Shown here piece by piece: positions 25,226 to 32,547 of a stretch of DNA of 64,000 nucleotides. The notes beneath the pieces were generated by a model, which made no database searches, was not told the origin of the DNA, and saw only the letters and a program-made list of their open reading frames with translations. Within the stretch, counting starts at the first letter, position 1; the number at the start of each line of letters is the position of its first letter. The position numbers and the translations under genes are program-made. Source of the DNA: Sphingomonas sp. (GTDB lineage Bacteria > Pseudomonadota > Alphaproteobacteria > Sphingomonadales > Sphingomonadaceae); contig NZ_JAGHZV010000002.1 of assembly GCF_017745215.1 (NCBI RefSeq), forward strand, positions 214,585-278,584. Direction: 5' to 3'.

Positions 25226-25376
25226 GAGCCTGTTCGGATGCGCCTCACGGCGCATGGCGGTGCCAGCCCGCTCCCCCTCCCGGCCACCCATAGTGTATTC
25301 TATGGGTGGCCGGGAGGGGGAGCGGGCTGGCACCGCCTCGAAACTCGCTCTTCCGCGAGTTTCCAAACAGACTCTC
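25224..25376. repeat. 153-bp cloverleaf-like element of three hairpins within an outer inverted repeat
   Basis: Outer arms GAGAGCCTGTTCGGA (25224-25238) and TCCAAACAGACTCTC (25362-25376) match as inverted repeats at 13 of 15 positions. Inside are three perfect hairpins: 25238-25255 (7-bp stem, loop TCAC), 25256-25337 (38-bp stem, 6-nt loop) and 25340-25363 (9-bp stem, 6-nt loop). The element fills the space between convergent genes and reaches into both stop regions. It resembles a MITE or composite REP unit and could act as a strong bidirectional terminator. Confidence 0.85.
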
Positions 25377-26469
25377 AAAGCCAGCGATCGGTGGAGACCG
25401 CGACCCCGGTGACGCTGTCCGCGGCGCCGTAATAGAGCAACCACCTGCCGTCGAAGCGCACCAGCCCTTCGATGAACGTCGTGCCCGCCTGATATTGGCC
25501 GGTGCGTTCCCAGGAGAGCTCGGGCGCGAAGAAGGGCGTGTCGGCGCGTTCGAGCACGCGCGTCGGATCGCGCGGATCGAGGATCGCGCGGCCACAAGCA
25601 TATTCGAGCGCAGGCCGTGCGGGGTCGCCGCCGGCCGCGGCGTTCTTGCCGTTGTAGAGCATGACGATGCCCTGCGGCGTCAGCACCGGCGGCGGACCGA
25701 CTTCGGCGAGGACGCTGTCGAACCGGTCGGGGCGCGGCGCCATCACTACCTTCAGCTGGCCGGGCGCGCTCTCGACCGGGGTCCAGCGGATCAGGTCGTC
25801 GGAATGGGCGGCGTGGATCTTGCCCTGGCCGAAGAGCATCCAGTAGCGCCCGCCGATCCGCGCGGCGACGAGCCGGTCGTTCACCAGCCGGTGCACGATC
25901 GCGGCGGACTTCATCATCATCGTCTCGTAGCGCGTGCCCGCGAAGGCGGTGCCGTGCTTGGTCCAGAACACCAGGTCGCGCGACGAAGCGATGCCGAGGT
26001 AGACGGCCTTGCGGTTGTATTGGCTGTAGGTGCAGACGAACCGCCCGTCCTCGGCGACCGCGAGCCGCGGGTCCTCGCAGCCGCCATCCCATTCGGCGGC
26101 GCGCTGGCCGTCGTCGGCGGGATAGAGCACCGGCGCGGGGAGCACTTCGAAGTTGATCCCGTCGGTGCTGCGCGCGAGGCCGAGCCGCGAGGTGTGGCCG
26201 CCGAGTTCCATCGCGCCGCTGTCGTCCTCGGCGCGGAACAGCACGTAGACCGCGCCGTCATGCGCCACCGCCGCCGGATTGAAGGCATGGAGCGCGCGCC
26301 AATGCACCGGCGCCTTGCGCATCGGGCAGAAGAAGGTCGACTGCGGATCGGCAGAGATGATCGGGCGGGCGTCGGTGCGACGGCGAAAGCCGGCGAGCTT
26401 GCCCGGTACCACCCTCAGCGCCGGCGCGGCCGCTAGGCCCGCCATGACCGTGCGGCGAGTGACCCTCAT
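25375..26469 (-). CDS. GH130-like glycosidase/phosphorylase, exported
   Basis: Protein of 364 residues with a twin-arginine-like N-terminus (MRVTRRTVMAGLAAAPAL). The five-bladed propeller enzyme family GH130 is suggested by HAFNPAAVAHDG, VLFRAEDDSG, the GGCEDPRLAV block with the candidate catalytic Asp, EVGPPPVLTPQGIVMLYNGK, and LLYYGAADSVTGVAV. GH130 members are mannoside phosphorylases or beta-mannosidases. The likely periplasmic location favours hydrolysis, though this is inference. The start overlaps the SGNH gene by 4 nt. It is the last gene of the leftward locus, ending inside the hairpin element. Confidence 0.85.
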   Translation of the reverse strand: MRVTRRTVMAGLAAAPALRVVPGKLAGFRRRTDARPIISADPQSTFFCPMRKAPVHWRALHAFNPAAVAHDGAVYVLFRAEDDSGAMELGGHTSRLGLARSTDGINFEVLPAPVLYPADDGQRAAEWDGGCEDPRLAVAEDGRFVCTYSQYNRKAVYLGIASSRDLVFWTKHGTAFAGTRYETMMMKSAAIVHRLVNDRLVAARIGGRYWMLFGQGKIHAAHSDDLIRWTPVESAPGQLKVVMAPRPDRFDSVLAEVGPPPVLTPQGIVMLYNGKNAAAGGDPARPALEYACGRAILDPRDPTRVLERADTPFFAPELSWERTGQYQAGTTFIEGLVRFDGRWLLYYGAADSVTGVAVSTDRWL

Positions 26470-27275
26470 CGCCGCGCTGCCGCGATCGCCTTGCGCGCGA
26501 GCGGCTCGATCGCGGCATAGCCCGCGGCATTGGGGTGGACGCCGTCGAGGCTGAACTCGGGCTTCATCGCGCCGTCGGGCCGGCCGATCGCCTCGGCATA
26601 ATCGACGAACACGATCCTCTCGCGCGCCGCCAGCGCCTTGAGCCTGCCGTTGAGCGCCGCGATCACCGGCGCGGGCTTGAGGTCGGGCGCCCAGGTGAAG
26701 CTCGCCGAGGGCGGCACCGCGGCCAGCACCACGCGGATCTTCGCTGCCTTGGCGAGCGTCACCATCGCGGCGATGTTGGCCTCGATCGTGTCGAGCGTCG
26801 TCGGGCCGGTGTTGCCGGCGATGTCGTTGGTTCCCGCCATGATGTGGACGACGCGCGGATGGAGCGCGAGCACGTCCGACGGGAAGCGGAGCAGCATCTG
26901 CGGCGTGGTCTGGCCGCTGATCCCGCGGTCGATCCAGCCACGGGTGTAGAAATCCGGGCGGCCGTATTTCCAGCCCTCGGTGATCGAATCGCCCATGAAG
27001 ACGATGTCCCGCTCGGCCTGGGGCCGGGTCAGCAGCTTCAGATTGTCGTCGCGATAATGGCAGAGGTCGGCCCAGTCGGTCTTGCGCGCCTCGAGATAGG
27101 CGGTGCGATAGGCGGCTGCCTCGGCCATCGGCGGCGGGAGCATCTTCGCATTGCCCGGCGCGTAGGTCTTCGCGCGCCACTCGACGAGCGCGGGCGGGAA
27201 GCCCATCGCCGGCGGACAGGGATTGTCGGTCACGCCGATGGCGGCGAGGAGGGCTGCGAGAGCGAAGGGGACCAT
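26466..27275 (-). CDS. SGNH/GDSL hydrolase, exported
   Basis: Esterase of 269 residues with a short signal peptide (MVPFALAALLAAIGVT). The SGNH blocks are all seen: FMGDSITEGW (Ser), RGISGQTT (Gly), MAGTNDIAGNTG (Asn), and SLDGVHPNAAGY (Asp/His). Such enzymes often remove acetyl groups from carbohydrates. It sits between a GH1 and a GH130 gene, with overlap to the latter and a 9-bp gap to the former, which supports deacylation of a glycan or glycoside as its role. Confidence 0.9.
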   Translation of the reverse strand: MVPFALAALLAAIGVTDNPCPPAMGFPPALVEWRAKTYAPGNAKMLPPPMAEAAAYRTAYLEARKTDWADLCHYRDDNLKLLTRPQAERDIVFMGDSITEGWKYGRPDFYTRGWIDRGISGQTTPQMLLRFPSDVLALHPRVVHIMAGTNDIAGNTGPTTLDTIEANIAAMVTLAKAAKIRVVLAAVPPSASFTWAPDLKPAPVIAALNGRLKALAARERIVFVDYAEAIGRPDGAMKPEFSLDGVHPNAAGYAAIEPLARKAIAAARR

Positions 27276-27284
27276 GCGGTGCTC

Positions 27285-28583
27285 CTAGAGACGGCCCGAG
27301 CGGGCGATGCGGCCGAGGTGATGCGCGCTGGGCTTGGGGGTGCGCGCGAAGCTCTTCCGGTCGACCGCGACCAGCCCGAAATGCTGCGAATAGCCGCGCG
27401 TCCATTCGAAATTGTCGAGCAGCGACCAGTGGAGATAGCCGCGGAGATCAATGCCGTCGGCGAGGCATTGGCGCACCTCGGCGAGCGTCGCGTCGATGAA
27501 GGCGATGCGGCGGGCGTCGTCGCTCGTGGCGATGCCGCTCTCGGTGATGATGACCGGCTTGCGGCCGATCTTCGCAGCGTATCGGACGCAATGGCCGAGC
27601 GCGGGCGGGTAGAACTCATAGCCCGCGTCGGTCTTCTCGACGCCATCGGGGGTAGGCAGCGAGCCCTCGGGGCCGACGAGGATGCGCGTGTAGGTCTGGA
27701 CGCCGACGAAGTCCGAGGGCGTGTCGGCGCCGAGCCATTGGTCGTAGAGGATTTGGTTCAACTCGGTCGCCTTCGCTTCGCCGCCGGCGACCGGCTGGAG
27801 TTGCTGCATCGACAGGCTGACCCCGACCGAACAGCCCGGCACCGCTGCCTTGATCGCGGCATAGGCCTTGGCGTGGGCCTCGCGCGTCGGCGGCTCGATC
27901 CGGTCGGCGGGGGTGAACACCCAGGAGGCGAAGCGGTCCGATCCGCAGGCCCTGGCCGAGGCGGCGAGCATCGCCTCGATCCGCGGGCGCGCCTTGTCAT
28001 AGCCCGGCGCGAGCACCGGGATCAGCCGCGGGGCGTTGATCTCGTTGAAGGTCGTCGCTGCGTCGAGCAGGGCACCGAAGTGGCGCGCGACGGTGCCGGC
28101 GAAGCGCGCGAACAGCTCGGGCGCACCCGCCGCCTCGAACCCGCCGCGCGCGGCGAACCAGCGCGGCGTGGTGAAGTGGCTGAAGGTGACCATCGGCTTC
28201 AGCCCATGCGCATGGCAGGCCTCGAGCACGCGCTTGTAATGGTCGAGCGCAGCAAGCGAATATTGCCCCGGCTCGGGCTCGATCCGCGCCCATTCGATCC
28301 CGAAGCGATGCGCGTTGAAGCCGAGCGCGGCGGCGATCGCGACATCCTCGCCATAGCGCTCGTAGCTGTCGCAGGCATCGCCCGAAGGCTCGCGAAACAG
28401 CGTGCCCTCGACATGCTCGTTGAGCCACATGTCCGAATTGACGTTATTGCCTTCGCTCTGGTGCGCCGAGATCGCGGTGCCCCAGAGGAAACCCTTGGGC
28501 ACCGCCCTGCCCTTCGCCTGCGCCGGGAGCGCGGGCAGTACCGCCGCGGCGGCCAGCCCGGCGACGACCTCGCGACGCTTCAC
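27285..28583 (-). CDS. GH1 family beta-glycosidase, exported
   Basis: Retaining glycosidase of 432 residues. The N-terminus (VKRREVVAGLAAAAVLPALP) is a Tat- or Sec-type signal, unusual for GH1. The family opening is PKGFLWGTAISAHQSEG, the acid/base is E181 in TTFNEINAP (usually NEP), and the nucleophile is E348 in VIITESGIA (usually TENG). A late block is GYLHWSLLDNFEW. The GTG start overlaps the upstream stop (GTGA). The two small motif changes could shift specificity away from simple beta-glucosides. Confidence 0.92.
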   Translation of the reverse strand: MKRREVVAGLAAAAVLPALPAQAKGRAVPKGFLWGTAISAHQSEGNNVNSDMWLNEHVEGTLFREPSGDACDSYERYGEDVAIAAALGFNAHRFGIEWARIEPEPGQYSLAALDHYKRVLEACHAHGLKPMVTFSHFTTPRWFAARGGFEAAGAPELFARFAGTVARHFGALLDAATTFNEINAPRLIPVLAPGYDKARPRIEAMLAASARACGSDRFASWVFTPADRIEPPTREAHAKAYAAIKAAVPGCSVGVSLSMQQLQPVAGGEAKATELNQILYDQWLGADTPSDFVGVQTYTRILVGPEGSLPTPDGVEKTDAGYEFYPPALGHCVRYAAKIGRKPVIITESGIATSDDARRIAFIDATLAEVRQCLADGIDLRGYLHWSLLDNFEWTRGYSQHFGLVAVDRKSFARTPKPSAHHLGRIARSGRL

Positions 28584-29584
28584 CGGCCGGTCCTGGCCGC
28601 GGCGACGAGGTCGACCGGGCCGAACACCGGCATGTAGCGCACCGCGACATGGTCGCGGGCGGCGAGCGGAGCGATGCGCGACATCGTCAGCGGGATGTCG
28701 TCGAGGAAGCGGCGGAGCGGAACGAGCGGCTGGTCGAGCGGCAGGAGGAAGTCGTCCCAATGGATCGGCACGACGAGCTTCGCGCCGGTGGCCGCTACCG
28801 TCTCGCGCCAATAGGTCTGGGTGAAGGCGGGCGGCTGGAGCGTGAGGCCGCCGGTCGAGAGGAAGACCACGTCGGCATGCACGCCATGCTCGCGGTACAT
28901 GCCGGACACGACGTTCGCGCTGGCATGGACGAGGATGCGGAAACCCTTGTGCTCGATCAGATAGGCGAAGGTGCCGCCTTCCTTATAGTCCTTGGCGCTC
29001 GCCGGCTGGCGGAGCGGCGCGGTGACGTCGCCGGGCACGCGGTCTCCCGCCGAATGGAGCGAGCGGATGACGGTGACCCTGAAATCGCCGGCGCTCAACC
29101 GCTCGCCGCCGTGCACGGTGACGATCCGCGCCGCGGGGATGTTGCCGCCGAGCGCGACCTGGCGGGTCGAGGGCGAGCCGACGATCGTCGCGCCAGTGCG
29201 CTGCGCGACCGCGGCGGCATCGAGGACATGGTCGTAGTGCGTGTGCGTGACCAGCAGCAGGTCGATCCTCGACAACGCCGCCCGGCGCAGCGCCAGGTCG
29301 ACCTTGCCGGGATCGCTCGCCACCTTGCCGAACATCACCGTGCGCATGTCGGGCCGGGTCAGCAGCGCATCGACCATCACGGCGTTGCGCCCGTCGCTGA
29401 ACACCAGGGTCGTCGCGCCGAAATACTGCACGGTGAGCGCACCCGGCGCGGCGGTGCCGGGCTTCAACACCTGGGTATCCGCCGGCATCGCCGGATGGCC
29501 GAAGCGCCACGCCGCATAACCGCCGCCGGCGAGCACCAGCACCGCGAGCGCGACCAGGATTCGGACCAGCCAGCGCCGGATCAC
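28580..29584 (-). CDS. MBL-fold metallohydrolase, UlaG-like, membrane-anchored
   Basis: Protein of 334 residues with an N-terminal membrane anchor (LVRILVALAVLVLAGGGYAA). The metallo-beta-lactamase fold is marked by VTHTHYDHVLD, with other metal ligands expected around SLHSAGDR and VPIHWDD. The closest known role is lactonase or phosphodiesterase (UlaG/RomA-like), so it may open a sugar or hydroxyacid lactone. The GTG start overlaps the stop of the FadR regulator gene, and its own stop overlaps the GH1 gene, so all are translated as a coupled unit. Confidence 0.85.
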   Translation of the reverse strand: MIRRWLVRILVALAVLVLAGGGYAAWRFGHPAMPADTQVLKPGTAAPGALTVQYFGATTLVFSDGRNAVMVDALLTRPDMRTVMFGKVASDPGKVDLALRRAALSRIDLLLVTHTHYDHVLDAAAVAQRTGATIVGSPSTRQVALGGNIPAARIVTVHGGERLSAGDFRVTVIRSLHSAGDRVPGDVTAPLRQPASAKDYKEGGTFAYLIEHKGFRILVHASANVVSGMYREHGVHADVVFLSTGGLTLQPPAFTQTYWRETVAATGAKLVVPIHWDDFLLPLDQPLVPLRRFLDDIPLTMSRIAPLAARDHVAVRYMPVFGPVDLVAAARTGR

Positions 29585-30285
29585 GGTGCCATCCGGGCGG
29601 CGCGGATCACCGAGGCATCGAAATGGCTGTCCATCGCCGCGACCGCGCGCGCGGGGTCGCCCGCGTCGATCGCCGCGGCGATCTCGAGGTGGTTGGCGCG
29701 AACGACCGTGCGCTGCTCGGGCGTGGTCCGCGTCCGCCAGGCGGCGGGCACGGCGACGCGCATCATGTTCTCGAACGACCTCACGATCTGGTGGAAGACG
29801 ATGTTGTGCGTCGCCTTGGCGATCGCCTGGTGGAGCGCGATGTCGAGCACGGTGATCTCGTCGGGCTCGGTCGCCGCCGCCAGCGCCTGCGCCAGCTCGG
29901 TGATGCGGTCGGCTTCCGACGGCGTGCGGTTGAGCGCGGCGAGCGCGACGGTGCGCAGCTCGAGCGTGCGGCGAACGTCCCATATCTCGGTGATCGACAC
30001 CTGCTCGGTGCTGACGGCGTGCTCGAGCGAGGTCGCCATCACCGAGCCGTCGATTGCGCTCACCCGCGCGCGGCGGCCGTTGCCGACGTCGATCACGCTG
30101 AGCGCCGCGAGCGCGCCGAACGCTTCGCGCATCACCGCCCGGCTGACGCCGAGCTGGCTCGCGAAATGATGCTCGCCCGGCAGCGCATCGCCGACGCGCA
30201 GGCCATTGCTGCGGATATGCTCGCGGACGCTGCGCATCGCGACGGTGACGAGCGACTCGCCCTCGGCGATGGAGAGCGCGCTCAT
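29581..30285 (-). CDS. GntR-family regulator, FadR subfamily
   Basis: Transcription factor of 234 residues. The N-terminal winged helix (GDALPGEHHFASQLGVSRAV, then MREAFGALAALSVIDVGNG) is followed by an FCD ligand domain with the metal-binding-type helices (LDIALHQAIAKATHN and RANHLEIAAAI). FadR-type proteins respond to small organic acids or sugar acids. The start overlaps the stop of the AraC gene (ATGA). Palindromes of the form CTRTCTGAYAG upstream of the AraC and TonB genes suit this family and may be its sites. Confidence 0.9.
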   Translation of the reverse strand: MSALSIAEGESLVTVAMRSVREHIRSNGLRVGDALPGEHHFASQLGVSRAVMREAFGALAALSVIDVGNGRRARVSAIDGSVMATSLEHAVSTEQVSITEIWDVRRTLELRTVALAALNRTPSEADRITELAQALAAATEPDEITVLDIALHQAIAKATHNIVFHQIVRSFENMMRVAVPAAWRTRTTPEQRTVVRANHLEIAAAIDAGDPARAVAAMDSHFDASVIRAARMAP

Positions 30286-31037
30286 GCCGCCACCTGCGCG
30301 GCGCGGAGCTGGGTCGGTGCCATGCCGAAGCGGCGCGAGAAGGCGCGGGTGAAGCTCGCGTTGTTGCTGTAGCCGCAGCGATAGCCGATCGACGAGACCG
30401 GCAGGTCGGTGACCAGCAGCAGCTGCTTCGCGCCGCTCAGCCGACGCTCGGCGATGGCCTCGGCGACGGTGCAGTCGAACATCGCGCGGAAGCCGCGCGT
30501 GAGCTTCACGCGGTTGAGCCCGTTGGCGCGCGCGATACCGTCGAGCGTGAGCTTCTCGCGCCAGCCCTCGTCGATCATCCGCCGCGCCGCGATGATCCGC
30601 CGCGTGTCGAGCTCGCCCAGCGCGCAGCCGCCGTCGGCGGGGACGAGCCGGTCCTCGGCGAGATCGGTGGTGATCGCGCAGAGCAGCTCGACCGACTTGA
30701 TCGTCCGCAGCGTCTGCGCGGCAGGCTCGGGCAGCGCGCAATCGAGCAGCGCGAGCGCGATCGCGCGCTGGTCACTGGTGAGATGCCAGGTCCCTTCGCC
30801 CTCCGGCACCTGGCCGAGCACTTCGCGGCAACCTTCGGGATCGACAAGGAACAGGATGTCGATGTCGCGGCCTTCGGGGAAATCCTCGCCGATCGCGACC
30901 AGCGCCGGCTCGCGCTCGCCGCCAAGCGAAAAGGCGAGCCGCACCGGATGCAGCGACGGCGCATCCTCGGGCAACGTGCCGGGCCCGAAGAACACCGTCA
31001 TCCGCATCGACACCTGAAAGTGGCGTTTGTTGCCCAT
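30282..31037 (-). CDS. AraC-family regulator
   Basis: Transcription factor of 251 residues. The C-terminal AraC double HTH is clear: KLTLDGIARANGLNRVKLTR, then SSIGYRCGYSNNASFTRAFSRRFGMAP split across the second helix pair. The N-terminal half (about residues 1-140) is not a recognised cupin and is probably the effector domain. GGAGGAGAG precedes the ATG. It lies directly beneath two operator-like palindromes and above the FadR gene, giving an unusual arrangement of two regulators of different families in one coupled transcript. Confidence 0.9.
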   Translation of the reverse strand: MGNKRHFQVSMRMTVFFGPGTLPEDAPSLHPVRLAFSLGGEREPALVAIGEDFPEGRDIDILFLVDPEGCREVLGQVPEGEGTWHLTSDQRAIALALLDCALPEPAAQTLRTIKSVELLCAITTDLAEDRLVPADGGCALGELDTRRIIAARRMIDEGWREKLTLDGIARANGLNRVKLTRGFRAMFDCTVAEAIAERRLSGAKQLLLVTDLPVSSIGYRCGYSNNASFTRAFSRRFGMAPTQLRAAQVAA

Positions 31038-31071
31038 CGCTCTCCTCCGCGCCTCATTCCCTCGAGGCTTG

Positions 31072-31104
31072 CTAGCGGACAGGTTTTCACTTGCTATCTG
31101 ACAG
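31072..31104 (-). promoter_or_regulatory. paired operator-like palindromes upstream of the AraC gene
   Basis: Two 11-bp sites with centres 22 bp apart: CTATCTGACAG at 31094-31104 (one arm mismatch) and the weaker CTAGCGGACAG at 31072-31082. The same motif occurs as two perfect palindromes before the TonB receptor gene. On the minus strand a TTGACA -35-like hexamer overlaps the first site. The sites are probably recognised by the FadR-type protein of the locus. Confidence 0.5.
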
Positions 31105-31108
31105 GTTG

Positions 31109-32521
31109 TCAAGCCGCGAAGATCTTGCCCGGATTGAACAGCCCCGCGGGGTCGAGCGCCGCCTTCAGCGCGCGCATCATCGCCACGGCGTCCTCGCCCA
31201 GCTCGGCGACGAGCCATTGCTGCTTGCCGAGGCCGATGCCGTGCTCGCCGGTGCACGTGCCGTCCATCGCCAGCGCGCGCTCGACCAGCCGGGCGTTGAT
31301 CGCCTCGACTTCGGCGAGCTCCTCCGGGGAATCGGGATCGAGCGGGAAGATCACGTGGAAATTGCCGTCGCCGACATGGCCGAGGATCGTCGCGGGCATG
31401 CTCGCGCCGGCCAGGTCGGCCTTGGTCTCGGTGATGCACTCGGCGAGTCGGCTCATCGGCACGCAGACATCGGTCGCCCAGCCGACCGCGCCGGGGCGCT
31501 GGTTGACCGCGGCATAATAGGCCTCGTGCCGCGCCTTCCAGAGCTTCGAGCGCTCCTCGGGCAGGTTCGACCAGCGAAACGCCGAGCCGCCGTTGGCGAG
31601 CGCGAGCGAATGCACCGTCTGCGCCTGCTCCTCGACCGAGCTGGGCGAGCCGTGGAATTCGAAGAACAAGGTGGTCAGCTCGGGATAGTCGAGCTTCGAC
31701 CAGGCGTTGACCGCGCGCATCTGCATGTCGTCGAGGATCTCGACCCGCGCGATCGGCACGCCCATCTGGAGCGTCTGCACCACCGTGTCGATCGCGCCAT
31801 GCAGCGTCTCGAACGAGCAGACCGCCGAGGTGATCGCCTCGGGGATGCCGTGGAGGCGCAGCGTCGCTTCGGTGATGATGCCGAGCGTCCCTTCCGAGCC
31901 GACGAACAGCCGGGTGAGGTCGAACCCCGCCGCGGACTTGCGCGCGCGCCGGCTGGTGCGGATGTCGCGCCCGTCGGGGGTGACGACACGGAGCGAAAGG
32001 ACTGCCTCGCGCATCGTGCCGTAGCGCACCGCATTGGTGCCCGAGGCGCGCGTCGCCGCCATGCCGCCGATCGTCGCGTTGGCGCCGGGATCGATCGGGA
32101 AGAACAGCCCGAGGTCGCGGATATGGGCATTGAGCTGCTCGCGGCGGACGCCCGCCTGGACGGTGCAGTCGAAGTCCTCGGCATTGACTTCGACGATCGC
32201 GTCCATCTCCGAGAGATCGACCGACACGCCGCCCTGCACCGCGAGCGTGTTGCCCTCGATCGAGGTGCCGGCGCCATAGGGGATGATCGGCACCCCCGCC
32301 TCGACGCACATGCGGACGAGCTCGACGACTTCCTCGGTCGAATGGGCGAACACCACCGCGTCGGGCGGCATCGGCGCGAAGTGCGCCTCGCTCTGGCCGT
32401 GCTGGGCGCGCACTCCCTCGCTCGTCTGGCAGCGCGCGCCGAAGCGCTCGGCCAGCCGCGCGAGGAACGCGGGCGTGACATTGGGCGAACCGGTCGCGGC
32501 GGTCGCATGATCGGCGGACAT
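31109..32521 (-). CDS. FAD-linked 2-hydroxyacid dehydrogenase (D-lactate/glycolate oxidase type)
   Basis: Flavoprotein of 470 residues. The PCMH-type FAD-binding domain has IIPYGAGTSIEGNTLAVQGG and FFPIDPGANATIGGMAATRA, followed by LTRLFVGSEGTLGIITEATL. The C-terminal half includes ILGHVGDGNFHV and CTGEHGIGLGKQQW, with the histidines expected at the active site. Members oxidise D-lactate, glycolate or D-2-hydroxyglutarate. It lies 26 bp downstream of the TonB receptor gene. Together with the lactone hydrolase and glycosidases it suggests oxidation of a sugar-derived hydroxyacid (inference). Confidence 0.92.
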   Translation of the reverse strand: MSADHATAATGSPNVTPAFLARLAERFGARCQTSEGVRAQHGQSEAHFAPMPPDAVVFAHSTEEVVELVRMCVEAGVPIIPYGAGTSIEGNTLAVQGGVSVDLSEMDAIVEVNAEDFDCTVQAGVRREQLNAHIRDLGLFFPIDPGANATIGGMAATRASGTNAVRYGTMREAVLSLRVVTPDGRDIRTSRRARKSAAGFDLTRLFVGSEGTLGIITEATLRLHGIPEAITSAVCSFETLHGAIDTVVQTLQMGVPIARVEILDDMQMRAVNAWSKLDYPELTTLFFEFHGSPSSVEEQAQTVHSLALANGGSAFRWSNLPEERSKLWKARHEAYYAAVNQRPGAVGWATDVCVPMSRLAECITETKADLAGASMPATILGHVGDGNFHVIFPLDPDSPEELAEVEAINARLVERALAMDGTCTGEHGIGLGKQQWLVAELGEDAVAMMRALKAALDPAGLFNPGKIFAA

Positions 32522-32547
32522 GATACGCTTCCCCCCGTCCCTTCAGC

